Shown here piece by piece: positions 48,098 to 56,740 of a DNA stretch of 64,000 nucleotides. The notes below the pieces were generated by a model. That model saw only the letters and a program-made list of their open reading frames with translations, was not told where the DNA came from and did not search any database. How positions within the stretch are numbered: the first letter of the stretch is position 1; every line of letters begins with the position of its first letter. The stretch spans positions 558,001-622,000 of the forward strand of contig NZ_AP028672.1 in the NCBI RefSeq assembly GCF_041154505.1. Direction: 5' to 3'. Origin of the DNA: Acidovorax sp. A79. Lineage in GTDB: Bacteria; Pseudomonadota; Gammaproteobacteria; Burkholderiales; Burkholderiaceae_C. A program made the position numbers and the translations under genes.

Positions 48098-48152
48098 CCC
48101 CCTTCCCGGCGATAGCCCAGAGAAGGGGGAAGCCGCACAGCGGCTCAGGGGG
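48098..48152. repeat. GC-rich repeat, family 2, copy 2, with inverted repeat
   Basis: GAAGGGGG (48122-48129) pairs with CCCCCTTC (48098-48105). It is followed by AAGCCGCACAGCGGCTCAGG, similar to 45081-45107. It fills the gap between sbp and cysT and may lower read-through or stabilise the sbp message. Confidence 0.55.
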
Positions 48153-48162
48153 TTGTCCACTA

Positions 48163-49167
48163 CTACTTGGCGCCGGGCGTGTAGAGCTTGTCGAACTGGC
48201 CGCCGTCGTTGAAGTGCACCTTCTGCGCTTCGGTCAGCGAACCGAAGTACTTGGCCACCGTGAACTGCTTGAGCGGCTTGAAGGTATCGGCGTACTTCTT
48301 GAGCACCGTTTCAGAACGCGGGCGGATCGCGTGCTTGGCGGCGATTTCCTGGGCTTCCTCGGAGTACAGGTAGTCCAGGTACGCCTTGGCCAGCTGGGCG
48401 GTGCCCTTCTTGGCCACGGTGCGTTCCACCACGGCCACGGGGTTCTCGGCCACCACGCTCACCGAGGGGTAGATGGCATCAACCTTGCCGGCGCCGAACT
48501 CGCGGTCGATGGAGACCACCTCGGATTCGAAAGTGATCAGCACATCGCCCTGATTGCGCTGCAGGAAGGTGGCCGTGGCATCGCGGCCGCCCTTGGCCAG
48601 GATGGGCACGTTCTTGTAGAGCTTGCCCACGAATTCGGCGGCCTGCGCCTCGGTGCCACCCTTTTCGCGCACGGCGCCCCAGGCGGCCAGGTAGGCATAG
48701 CGGCCGTTGCCGCCGGTCTTGGGGTTCACCACGATCACCTGCACACCGGGCTTGATCAGGTCTTCCCAGTCCTTGATGCCCTTGGGGTTGCCGTTGCGCA
48801 CCAGGAACAGCATGGTCGAGGTGGTGGGCGATGCGTCGTGCGGGAATTTCTTGGCCCAGTCCTTGGCGACCACGCCGCTGTCGGCGAGGAACTGCACGTC
48901 GGTCGTCGTATTCATGGTCACCACGTCGGCCGCCAGGCCGTCGTTCACGGCGCGCGCCTGGGCGCTGGAGCCGGCGTGCGACTGGTCGATCTTCACGTCC
49001 TGGCCGGTGGTCTTCTTGTAGTGGGCAGCGAAGGCGGCGTTGTAGTCCTTGTAGAACTCTCGGGCCACGTCGTACGACACGTTGAGCAGCGAATTCTGTG
49101 CAGCGGCCATGCCGCTGGCAGCCAGGGCCATGGTGGCCAGAAGGGTCTTGAGTTTCAAAGAGGTCAT
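48163..49167 (-). CDS. sbp: Sulfate-binding protein Sbp/CysP
   Basis: Periplasmic binding protein of the sulfate importer. Of 334 residues the first 23 are a signal peptide (LKTLLATMALAASGMAAAQ). The family signature follows: LLNVSYDVAREFYKDYN, DQSHAGSSAQARAV and NPKTGGNGRYAYLAAWG. The ATG at 49167 has GAAGG upstream. It is the first gene of the cys operon. Its upstream region holds one of three near-identical regulatory-looking sequences. Confidence 0.94.
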   Translation of the reverse strand: MTSLKLKTLLATMALAASGMAAAQNSLLNVSYDVAREFYKDYNAAFAAHYKKTTGQDVKIDQSHAGSSAQARAVNDGLAADVVTMNTTTDVQFLADSGVVAKDWAKKFPHDASPTTSTMLFLVRNGNPKGIKDWEDLIKPGVQVIVVNPKTGGNGRYAYLAAWGAVREKGGTEAQAAEFVGKLYKNVPILAKGGRDATATFLQRNQGDVLITFESEVVSIDREFGAGKVDAIYPSVSVVAENPVAVVERTVAKKGTAQLAKAYLDYLYSEEAQEIAAKHAIRPRSETVLKKYADTFKPLKQFTVAKYFGSLTEAQKVHFNDGGQFDKLYTPGAK

Positions 49168-49218
49168 GGTGCCTTCGCCCGAAAAGTACTGGAGATGCTC
49201 CATTGTGCGGAGCCGTGC

Positions 49219-49243
49219 TTAAAACTCAAAAGAATATATTCTT
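49219..49243 (-). promoter_or_regulatory. Shared sulfur-gene upstream motif, site A (sbp)
   Basis: TTAAAACTCAAAAGAATATA followed by TTC, with a 14-bp palindrome AAGAATATATTCTT at 49230-49243. It lies 52 bases upstream of the sbp start. It aligns with sites B (50737) and C (63210), giving WTAAAACYCAAAMGAATA. A CysB-type site is the natural guess because these are sulfur genes. Confidence 0.6.
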
Positions 49244-49338
49244 GTTAAATAATCAGCTATTGGAATATAGATTTTCAATGGCGGGCCGGCTGGTGATTGC
49301 CAGCGGGCCTGGCAAGCGTCCTGGCGACGGATTTCAAG

Positions 49339-49399
49339 AAAAAATGGCCCGCAGCGCTTGATGATCAAGCGCAGGAAGCTATTAAAAATATAGCAATCA
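49339..49399. repeat. Dispersed repeat, copy 5 (between sbp and the hydrolase gene)
   Basis: AAAAAATGGCCCGCAGCGCT, TGATGATCAAGCGC core, then AGGAAGCTATTAAAAATATA. Its right end contains the stop codon of the hydrolase gene (complement of 49397-49399). Confidence 0.8.
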
Positions 49400-50002
49400 G
49401 AATGCCGCCGACGTGGCGTGTGGATGGGCGGCGGATGGCTGCAGGGCGCCGTGTTCGCCCTCCAGCGACTGCAGCAGCGCCCAGCCCAGGGGCCACTCTC
49501 CATGGCCGGACTCGATGTTGATGTGCCCGGCGTTCTGCATGCGCACGAACTCGCTGCCCCAGGCACGGGCATAGGCGCCCGCCAAGCGAATGGGGCAATA
49601 CGGATCGTTGCTGCTGGCCACCACGATGCTGCGGTACGGCAGCGCGGCATAGGGCACCGGCGCGAAGTCGCTCAGCACGGCCCGGCGCTCGGGGTCGGCC
49701 GGGGCCACCAGCAGCGCGCCGCACACGCGGGCAGCCGCTTCGGGGCCGATGTGGGCCGTGGCGATGCAGCCCAGGCTGTGCGCCACGATCACCACCGGGC
49801 CGGGCGCCGCGAGCACGGTCTTTTCAAGCTGGCCCACCCAGGCAGACCGCGTGGGCGTGATCCAGTCGTCCTGCACCACGCGGCGGGCGTGCGGGATGCG
49901 CTCGGCCCACAGGCTTTGCCAGTGGCCGGGACCGGAGTCGCGCCAGCCGGGAACGATGATGATGGAGGTGGAGGTGCTCACGGAAATCAGAGGGTCCGCC
50001 AC
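49397..50002 (-). CDS. RBBP9/YdeN-like alpha/beta hydrolase
   Basis: A 201-residue serine hydrolase: VPGWRDSGPGHWQSLW, the nucleophile elbow VAHSLGC, aspartate in SSNDPYC and histidine in NAGHINIESG form the expected triad. The substrate is unknown for the family. It follows the peroxiredoxin gene by 45 bases and is probably co-transcribed with it. The 3' end has been extended or replaced by a dispersed repeat. Confidence 0.82.
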   Translation of the reverse strand: MADPLISVSTSTSIIIVPGWRDSGPGHWQSLWAERIPHARRVVQDDWITPTRSAWVGQLEKTVLAAPGPVVIVAHSLGCIATAHIGPEAAARVCGALLVAPADPERRAVLSDFAPVPYAALPYRSIVVASSNDPYCPIRLAGAYARAWGSEFVRMQNAGHINIESGHGEWPLGWALLQSLEGEHGALQPSAAHPHATSAAF

Positions 50003-50047
50003 AGCCTCGCGCCGCGGCCCTGCCCTGTTGTGTCTTGCTTCTTCTGC

Positions 50048-50689
50048 TTACTTGTTGGGCTGGGGCGTGATGCGCAGGTAGGGGCGCACCGCCTTGAAGC
50101 CCTTGGGAAAGCGCAGCGCGATCTCGGCCGGGTCCTGCAGGCTGGGCACGATGATCACGTCGTCGCCGTCCCTCCAATTGGCGGGAGTGGCCACCTTGTG
50201 GCTGTCGGTGAGTTGCAGCGAGTCGATCACGCGCAGGATCTCGTCGAAATTGCGCCCCGTGCTGGCGGGGTAGGTGAAGGTGGTGCGGATGACCTTCTTG
50301 GGATCGATGATGAACACGCTGCGCACCGTGACCGTGGTCGATGCGTTGGGGTGGATCATGTCGTAGAGGTCGGCCACCTTCTTGTCCGCATCGGCCAGGA
50401 TGGGGAAGTTGACGGTGGTGTTCTGCGTGTCGTTGATGTCGCCCACCCAGCGGTTGTGCGAATCGACAGGGTCCACGCTCACGGCGATGGGCTTGACGTT
50501 GCGCTTTGCAAATTCGCCGCCCAGGGCAGCCGTTTTGCCCAGTTCGGTGGTGCAGACGGGCGTGAAATCGGCGGGGTGCGAGAACAGCACGACCCACGAA
50601 TCACCGGCCCATTCGTGGAAACGGATGGTGCCGGCGGTGGATTCCTGGGTGAAGTCGGGGGCGGTGTCGCCGAGTCGCAAGGTGGCCAT
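50048..50689 (-). CDS. 1-Cys peroxiredoxin (Prx6-type)
   Basis: Reduces peroxides with a single catalytic cysteine, C46 in HPADFTPVCTTELG. The 213 residues match the Prx6 group, including the C-terminal dimerisation region (ANWRDGDDVIIVPSLQDPAE). It is cytosolic. It carries upstream site B, shared with sbp and the encapsulin operon, which suggests it protects against peroxides when sulfur metabolism is switched. Confidence 0.93.
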   Translation of the reverse strand: MATLRLGDTAPDFTQESTAGTIRFHEWAGDSWVVLFSHPADFTPVCTTELGKTAALGGEFAKRNVKPIAVSVDPVDSHNRWVGDINDTQNTTVNFPILADADKKVADLYDMIHPNASTTVTVRSVFIIDPKKVIRTTFTYPASTGRNFDEILRVIDSLQLTDSHKVATPANWRDGDDVIIVPSLQDPAEIALRFPKGFKAVRPYLRITPQPNK

Positions 50690-50736
50690 GTGGAACGCTC
50701 CTTCAATGTCTGAGGGGGCATTCTGCGATCCGGCCT

Positions 50737-50758
50737 TTAAAACCCAAACGAATATATT
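50737..50758 (-). promoter_or_regulatory. Shared sulfur-gene upstream motif, site B (peroxiredoxin)
   Basis: TTAAAACCCAAACGAATATA followed by TT, 48 bases upstream of the peroxiredoxin start. It differs from site A at only two positions over the first 22 bases. Confidence 0.6.
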
Positions 50759-50802
50759 GCTCTTACTTAATCGCCAAAACGTCTATAAAACAAGACGACC
50801 CG

Positions 50803-51540
50803 TCACACCTCCAAGAGGCGTTTCAGCCGCTCCGGGTAGTTGTTGAGGAAATCCTGCGTCACGACATAGTGCTCGGTGTCCTCGAACGCCACTTCGGACA
50901 ATCCGCCACCGTCGAACTGGATGATCTTGGCGTTCGGGTAAGACAGCAGAATGGGCGAGTGCGTAGCGATGATGAACTGCGACTTGTCCTCTACCAACTG
51001 GTGGATGGCCGACAGCGCAGCCAGCTGCCGATTGGGGGACAGCGCGGATTCGGGTTCGTCCAGCAGGTACAGGCCCTTGCCCTGGAATTTGTGCGTGAGC
51101 AGGGCCATGAACGCTTCGCCATGCGAGCGGGCATGGAGCGATTTGCCGCCATAGGAGTCCAGGTAGCCCACCTCGTCCATGTAGGTCGCCACGTTGAAGA
51201 AGCTCTCGGCCCGCAGAAAGTAGCCATCGCGCGGCGAGCGGTAGCTGCGCGCCAGCCGCAGCACCTCGTGCAGGGACGATTCCGACCCTGCCGTAGCCAA
51301 TTGGAAGTTACGGGTGCCACCCTCGGGGCTGTAGCCAAGGGCCAGGGCAATGCCTTCCAACAGTGTGGACTTTCCAGATCCGTTCTCGCCCACGAAGAAC
51401 GTCACGTCCGAGTGAAACTCCAGCCGGCCTAACTCGCGGATGGCGGGGATGTTGTACGGGTAGGTGTCGTAGTCGATCTCCGCATCCGGACGGACGCAGG
51501 CGCTCTGGAGGTAGGGTTTGGCAGACAGCATGAGCGCCAT
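50803..51540 (-). CDS. AAA/ABC-type ATPase (predicted, RecF-like single domain)
   Basis: A 245-residue ATPase: Walker A VGENGSGKST, Walker B YLLDEPESALS and the H-loop IIATHSPILLSY. There is no membrane domain or partner gene. Proteins of this type are found in defence, DNA repair or regulation, so the role is unknown. Several in-frame starts exist (51555, 51540, 51531) with no clear ribosome-binding site, so the start is uncertain. The GC-rich inverted repeat CGCCGC/GCGGCG lies just upstream in the 216-base gap to the next gene. Confidence 0.75.
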   Translation of the reverse strand: MALMLSAKPYLQSACVRPDAEIDYDTYPYNIPAIRELGRLEFHSDVTFFVGENGSGKSTLLEGIALALGYSPEGGTRNFQLATAGSESSLHEVLRLARSYRSPRDGYFLRAESFFNVATYMDEVGYLDSYGGKSLHARSHGEAFMALLTHKFQGKGLYLLDEPESALSPNRQLAALSAIHQLVEDKSQFIIATHSPILLSYPNAKIIQFDGGGLSEVAFEDTEHYVVTQDFLNNYPERLKRLLEV

Positions 51541-51756
51541 GCTAACGGGTGGCATGGCCAAGCGGCAGACTGCTAAAGCGCCGCAGGCGGCGTTCTATCC
51601 GGCGGTCCCGGCAGGCCGAGTCGGCCCTGCAACCCGTTGCAGAAATGGGTCTCTAGCGATCTTCAAAAATATTTCCATTATTTTTGCTGCGCTTCAACCC
51701 CATTCACCCGCCCCGTTCGTTTCACTCAGCACCAACAACACTTTGATGGAGCTGCC

Positions 51757-52671
51757 ATGAAACCCGGTTCATTCACCCTTCCCGCAGTCACTGCACTGGC
51801 CACCTTGCTGGCACTGGCCAGCCTGCCTGCCCAGGCCATTGGCCGCCTGGCCGATGTCACCATCGTGGACCGCGACACGGGCACCACGCTGCCGGTGCAC
51901 TACGCCAAGGGCGAATACTGGGTGGCTGGCCGCCCTGGCGCGCGCTACGCCATCACGGTGCGCAACCGCTCCGGTGAACGGGTGCTAGCCGTGCCCTCGG
52001 TGGATGGCGTCAATGTGCTCAGCGGTGAAACCGCCGCCTGGGACCAGCGCGGCTATGTGTTTTCGCCCTACGAGCGCTACCAGATCACCGGCTGGCGCAA
52101 GAACGACAGCCAGGTCGCGGCCTTCGAGTTCTCCAGCATTGCCAACTCCTACGCCAGCCGCACGGGCCGCCCGGCCCACGTGGGCGTGATCGGTGTCGCG
52201 CTGTTCCGCGAACAGGCGCCCGTGCCCTCGCCCGCCGTCACCCCCGAGCCCTACAGCCAGAGCCAGCGCCGCGACAACAGCGGCGGCAACGGCAACAGCC
52301 TGGGACGCCTGCGCGAGGAGCCTGTCCCCCATCTGCCCTCGCCATCGGCAGCACCCGCGGCTGCGGCACCCGCCCCCTCCTCGGAAGCCGAGTCTTCCGC
52401 ACGGTCGATGGCTGCGGACAGTGTGGCCAAGGCGGCGCCCATGCCGTCTCCCAAGCTGGGAACGGCCCATGGCCAGCGCGAGACCTCGGTCGTCTCGCAC
52501 ACCACCTTCACGCGCCTGCAGGACCAGCCTAATGAAGTGATCAGCATCCGGTATGACAGCCGCGAAAACCTGGTCGCCAGCGGCGTGATCCGCGAGCCAC
52601 TGGCCCGGCCGCATGTGCCCCGCGCATTTCCGCAGTCGGACAACCTGTCGTATGTTCCTGACCCGAGGTAG
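51757..52671 (+). CDS. Exported hypothetical protein, 304 aa
   Basis: A signal peptide (FTLPAVTALATLLALASLPAQA) precedes a beta-rich domain (IGRLADVTIVDRDTGTTLPV, YEVAGRPGARYAI-like, VDGVNVLSGETAAW) of about 130 residues. A Pro/Ala/Ser-rich linker and a C-terminal tail follow. TGGAG lies upstream of the ATG at 51757. It precedes an ECF sigma factor and its membrane partner on the same strand, so it may be a target or signal source of that system. Confidence 0.7.
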   Translation: MKPGSFTLPAVTALATLLALASLPAQAIGRLADVTIVDRDTGTTLPVHYAKGEYWVAGRPGARYAITVRNRSGERVLAVPSVDGVNVLSGETAAWDQRGYVFSPYERYQITGWRKNDSQVAAFEFSSIANSYASRTGRPAHVGVIGVALFREQAPVPSPAVTPEPYSQSQRRDNSGGNGNSLGRLREEPVPHLPSPSAAPAAAAPAPSSEAESSARSMAADSVAKAAPMPSPKLGTAHGQRETSVVSHTTFTRLQDQPNEVISIRYDSRENLVASGVIREPLARPHVPRAFPQSDNLSYVPDPR

Positions 52672-52709
52672 GCCTTGAGGGCTTCCGCTCTGCAGAGGCC
52701 CGCCGGTGC

Positions 52710-53330
52710 ATGAGGGCCTCGCATAATGCGCGGGTGCCGACCGCCCCCTCCCCCGCCCCCACGGACGAAACCGACGAGATGCTCATGCTGCGTTATGCCG
52801 GGGGAGACATGGGCGCATTCGACGCGCTGTATGGCCGGCACGAACTGGCGGTGTGGCGGTTCGTGTTTCGCAGCGTCAAGGTCCAGGCCGTGGCCGACGA
52901 CCTGCTGCAGGATGTCTGGTTTGCCGTGGCGCGCCATGCCGGCAGCTACGAGGTGAAGGCGAAATTCCGCACCTGGTTGTTCACACTGGCGCACAACCGG
53001 CTGGTCGACCACCTGCGCACCGCCAAGAACCACGCCAGCCTGGACGCGAGCGACGACGACGACGCGCGCAGCCTGGCGGACACGCTGGTGGCCGACTCCG
53101 GCTTCGGGCCGGTGCGGCAGTTGCAGTCCCGCGAGCAGGCGGCGGCGCTGATCGCCGCCGTGGAGCAACTGCCCCTCGAACAGCGGGAGGCCTTTCTGCT
53201 GCAGGCCGAAGGTGACCTCAGCGTGCAGGAGATTGCACAGGCCACGGGCGTGAATTTTGAAACCGCCAAGAGCCGCCTGCGTTATGCGCGGGCCAGCCTT
53301 CGCCAGCACCTCAAGGAGTTTGCAGCATGA
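52710..53330 (+). CDS. ECF RNA polymerase sigma factor
   Basis: A 206-residue extracytoplasmic-function sigma factor. Region 2 is DALYGRHELAVWRFVFRSVK through VADDLLQDVWFAVARHAG and KFRTWLFTLAHNRLVDHLR. Region 4 is PLEQREAFLLQAEGDLSVQEIAQATG with SRLRYARASLRQHL. The next gene overlaps by four bases (ATGA), the usual sigma/anti-sigma layout. A GTG at 52734 is an alternative start. Confidence 0.9.
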   Translation: MRASHNARVPTAPSPAPTDETDEMLMLRYAGGDMGAFDALYGRHELAVWRFVFRSVKVQAVADDLLQDVWFAVARHAGSYEVKAKFRTWLFTLAHNRLVDHLRTAKNHASLDASDDDDARSLADTLVADSGFGPVRQLQSREQAAALIAAVEQLPLEQREAFLLQAEGDLSVQEIAQATGVNFETAKSRLRYARASLRQHLKEFAA

Positions 53331-54469
53331 GCGCGCCAGACGACGAACTGGTCCGGCGATACCGCGAAGCCAGCGCGCAGGAAGATGCCCGCCCCGGCGC
53401 GCAGGTGCGCGATGCTGTGCGCGCGCATGCGCAGATGCTGGCGGCAGCAGCCGCCACGGCCCCATCGCCCACGGCAGCCCCACCCACCCGTGCCGCCGCC
53501 AACCAGTCGCGCTGGAAGATCTCGGCCCTGGCCACCGTGGCCGTGGTGGGGCTGACTGGCTTGCTGATGCTGCAATTCGAGCGCGGGACGCCCGAAGAAA
53601 AAGAAGTCGCCTATGGCCAGCGCCGGGCCGAAGCGCCAGCCCCCGCCGCATTGCCAGCTCCCGCACCTGCACCTTCCACGGCCACAGCGGCAGAAACAAG
53701 CTCAGCGGCGCCATCGGCCGCTGCGGGTTTGCCAGACCGTGCCCGCGACACGGCGATCCCACCGGCCAGGTCCACGGCACAAAAACCAGCGTCTGCGGCG
53801 CCAGGCCAGGCCAGGCCACTGGCCAAGACTGTACCGGCACCGGCCCCCGCAATCGCGGCCCCCGAGGCCGAGTCCTCACCGGGCCACAACGCAGCCGGGG
53901 CCGTTTCAGGCTTTCCCGCATCGCCGCCCATGACGGCCGAGAAGGCCATCACGCCCCGTCCCGCACCGCCCCCCGCGCCCTCCGCTGCGCCAGCCCCCCG
54001 CGCCGAGATGCGCGAGCGCTCCGTTGCGCAAGATGGTGCCGCTTCGAGGGCAGTGGTGCCACAGCCCCAGGCCATGCCATCCGCTGCGGCACCTGCCGCC
54101 GCTGCTGCGGCCCGCAGCCTACAAGGGGGCAATGCTGCGAACGGCAAACTCGCTGCCACCGCACCCAGCGCCGATGCGGGTTCCAGCGCCTTGTTGTCGC
54201 GGCACTTGTGGGAAGCCGCCCGCGCAGGCGACGCCCTCCAGGCGGAAAGCCTGGTTCGCCAGGGCGTGCCCATCGACGCCCGCGACAGCGCTGGCAGGAC
54301 GGCACTGATGCTCGCGGCCATCCACGGCCAGGCCACCGCCGTCCAGAAACTCCTGGCCCTGGGCGCCAACCGAACCCTGGTGGACCGCGAAGGCCTGAAC
54401 GCGGCGCAGCAAGCCCGGCAACGGGGACATGCGCGCATTGCGGACCTCATCGAGGCTGAACAACGCTAG
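53327..54469 (+). CDS. Membrane protein with anti-sigma-like N-terminus and ankyrin repeats
   Basis: A 380-residue protein. The cytoplasmic N-terminus (MSAPDDELVRRYREASAQED) resembles an anti-sigma region. One membrane helix lies at about 64-82 (ISALATVAVVGLTGLLMLQ), then about 190 residues of Ala/Pro linker. Two or three ankyrin repeats end the protein (LWEAARAGDALQAESLVRQG, AGRTALMLAAIHGQATAVQK). It is coupled to the ECF sigma gene, so it is probably its membrane regulator, with an unusual ankyrin sensor in the periplasm. I know of no standard anti-sigma family of this form. Confidence 0.75.
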   Translation: MSAPDDELVRRYREASAQEDARPGAQVRDAVRAHAQMLAAAAATAPSPTAAPPTRAAANQSRWKISALATVAVVGLTGLLMLQFERGTPEEKEVAYGQRRAEAPAPAALPAPAPAPSTATAAETSSAAPSAAAGLPDRARDTAIPPARSTAQKPASAAPGQARPLAKTVPAPAPAIAAPEAESSPGHNAAGAVSGFPASPPMTAEKAITPRPAPPPAPSAAPAPRAEMRERSVAQDGAASRAVVPQPQAMPSAAAPAAAAAARSLQGGNAANGKLAATAPSADAGSSALLSRHLWEAARAGDALQAESLVRQGVPIDARDSAGRTALMLAAIHGQATAVQKLLALGANRTLVDREGLNAAQQARQRGHARIADLIEAEQR

Positions 54470-54502
54470 CCGCGGAACCTCCAGCGCAGGGAGTGCCCAG
54501 GC

Positions 54503-55372
54503 TCAGAACCGCACGGCCTCGAAAGCCGGGTGCAGCGCGTCGATCCAGTGGTCCAGCTCATCCTGCGTCACATGCAGATGCTGCATGCAGGCCTGGCCAT
54601 GCTGCAGCCATTCGCGCGTGGGGGCCAGGCTGTCGTGGTGGTTCACCAGGTACTCGGCCAGCAGGCCCAGCGCCACGAGGTGCCGAACCGTGGGGTTGAA
54701 GCGCTCATCGCCCAGGCACGCAAAGTCGTGGTGCAGCCAGATGGCCTGCGCCACATCCCCCGGCAGGTGCCAGGTGCGGGCCACGATGGCGCCCATCACC
54801 GCGTGGTCGGTGCGGTGGCTGGCGTTTTCGGTCTGGGTGAAGGTGCGGTCCTTGCGGGCCAGGGCCTCGGTCACGGTGCCGGCATAGCCCCGCACGGCCT
54901 TCACCAGCACGGGCATGCCCACATGGCAGAACAGCCCGAAGCTGTAGCCCAGGCCCGGGTCAAAGCTGTAGAGCTGGTGGCCGATGTGCTCGCACGCGAT
55001 GGCGCGGCGCTGCGAGCTTTCCCAGAAATGCTCCAGCAGCGGAGACCGCACCTGCAGGGCATTGCGCGTGATGAAGGCCGACAGCAGCTCCACCGCCGGC
55101 TGCAGGCCCAGCACCGTGAGCGCCATGCCCACGGTCTGCACCGGCTGGGCCAGGCCATACAGCGGGCTGTTGGCCAGCCGCATCACGGCGGCGGCCAGGG
55201 CCACGTCCGAGGAGGCCAGTTGATCCAGGGCGGCAGAGTCCAGCTCGGGCGCGGCCACGATCTGCTGCAGGCGCAGCAGCGACTCGGGGCACGGCGGGAC
55301 CACGATGGCCCGCACCGCAGGGTGCACGCGGGCTTGCCGGATATCTTGATCGATGGGGTGTGGAGCGGTCAC
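54503..55372 (-). CDS. HDOD domain protein
   Basis: A 289-residue protein with an HDOD domain: LRLQQIVAAPELDSAALDQL, DVALAAAVMRLANSPLYGL, and GLQPAVELLSAFITRNAL. HDOD proteins are linked to signalling and usually lack phosphodiesterase residues. The lower part keeps an HHDFACLGD segment that may be a metal relic. It stands alone. Confidence 0.85.
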   Translation of the reverse strand: MTAPHPIDQDIRQARVHPAVRAIVVPPCPESLLRLQQIVAAPELDSAALDQLASSDVALAAAVMRLANSPLYGLAQPVQTVGMALTVLGLQPAVELLSAFITRNALQVRSPLLEHFWESSQRRAIACEHIGHQLYSFDPGLGYSFGLFCHVGMPVLVKAVRGYAGTVTEALARKDRTFTQTENASHRTDHAVMGAIVARTWHLPGDVAQAIWLHHDFACLGDERFNPTVRHLVALGLLAEYLVNHHDSLAPTREWLQHGQACMQHLHVTQDELDHWIDALHPAFEAVRF

Positions 55373-55542
55373 GAAGAATCACCGGGCCGCCCCGGTACGG
55401 TACACACAGGGGTTGCCCGCACAGTTGCAATTCGTTGCATTGTGGCGCCAAAAGGCGGGGCGCAGGCGCGGCACGGGTGGGGCACCGTCTTTTCCACGGC
55501 CGGCGATGCCGCACGCCGGGCGCGCCGCGCCGCAGCCACGGC

Positions 55543-56490
55543 TCAGATATCCGCCCCGTCCACCCCCATCAGGGCCTGGCGGGTGCTCAGGCTGCTGCGT
55601 CCGGGCATGGCCTCGCCCAGGTAGTCCAGAAAACGCCGCACCGCCGGGGACAGGCCCCGGCGCGATGGAAACACCGCATGCACGATGGCGGGCAGGGGAG
55701 CCCAGTCCGGCAGCACCCGCACCAGCCGGCGCGCCCGTATTTCCTCGGAGCACATGTAGTCCGGCATCCAGCAGATGCCGGTGCCCGCCATCGCCGCGAT
55801 CTTGAGGGTCAGCAGGTCATCGGCCACGTAGCGGGGGGCGTGGTGCACCACCTGGTGCACACCGCCGGGCCCGATGAGGTTCCAGGTGGACCGGCCATCG
55901 GGCGCCGACATGGCGATGCTGTCGAGCCGCCCCAGGTCCTCCAGTGTCTCGGGGGTGCCCTGGCGGATCAGCAGGTCCGGGCTGGCCACCAGGATCTGGG
56001 TTGCATGGTCAAGGCGCTTGACGACCATGCTGCCGCTGTCCTCCACCGAGGGCCGCACGCGCAGCGCCACGTCGATGCCTTCCTCCACCAGGTTCACGGC
56101 GCGGTTGCTCACCAGCATCTCCACCCGCACCTCGGGGTAGGTGGAAAGAAACTGCGGCATCAGCTCGGCCAGCACGGTCTGCGCCAGCGTCACCGGACAG
56201 CTCACGCGGATGGTGCCCCGCGGTGCCGTCTGCACCTGGGCCACGGTGTCGGCAGCCGCCTGGGCGGATTCCCGCATGGCCTGGCAATGGCGCAGATAGG
56301 CTTCTCCCACCTCGGTGAGCGAGAGCTTGCGCGTGGTGCGCTGCAACAGCCGCACGCCCAGCTGCGTTTCCAGATCCGACACGCGCCGAGAGAGGCGCGA
56401 CTTGGGGATCCCCAGCGCCCGCCCGGCGGCGGCGAAGCCGCCCCGCTCCACCACTTCGGCGAAATACAGCATGTCGTTGAGGTCTTGCAT
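55543..56490 (-). CDS. LysR family regulator, divergent from azoR
   Basis: A 315-residue LysR regulator: helix-turn-helix MLYFAEVVERGGFAAAGRAL with IPKSRLSRRVSDLE, then the effector domain. It faces azoR across 250 bases that hold a double palindrome, so it probably controls azoR and itself. The ATG at 56490 is preferred; the frame extends upstream. Confidence 0.88.
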   Translation of the reverse strand: MQDLNDMLYFAEVVERGGFAAAGRALGIPKSRLSRRVSDLETQLGVRLLQRTTRKLSLTEVGEAYLRHCQAMRESAQAAADTVAQVQTAPRGTIRVSCPVTLAQTVLAELMPQFLSTYPEVRVEMLVSNRAVNLVEEGIDVALRVRPSVEDSGSMVVKRLDHATQILVASPDLLIRQGTPETLEDLGRLDSIAMSAPDGRSTWNLIGPGGVHQVVHHAPRYVADDLLTLKIAAMAGTGICWMPDYMCSEEIRARRLVRVLPDWAPLPAIVHAVFPSRRGLSPAVRRFLDYLGEAMPGRSSLSTRQALMGVDGADI

Positions 56491-56615
56491 GGTGAGAGCG
56501 TGTTGTGCACGTTGACGTGCCCGCGAAAGCCGGGACCACAAGGCCTGTGCCCGCGCCCAGCGATCACCGGCATGGAGGTCCCACGGTAAGGCAAGGCGCA
56601 TCAGACGCCCTGATC

Positions 56616-56639
56616 GTTCTATGGATAGAACAATCTATC
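56616..56639. promoter_or_regulatory. Overlapping palindromes, candidate LysR operator
   Basis: GTTCTATGGATAGAAC (56616-56631) is a perfect 7-bp-arm palindrome. GATAGAACAATCTATC (56624-56639) is a second with 6-bp arms. They share ATAGAAC. Position between the LysR gene and azoR, with a T-N11-A pattern, fits a LysR box. Confidence 0.6.
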
Positions 56640-56740
56640 GCAAGTTCACTACCTTATCAACATTTTGATGCGTCCCCACAATTCATCCCATGGCCACACG
56701 CCGTGGTCCCACCGCTGACACACCCCCAAGGAGTTCTCTC

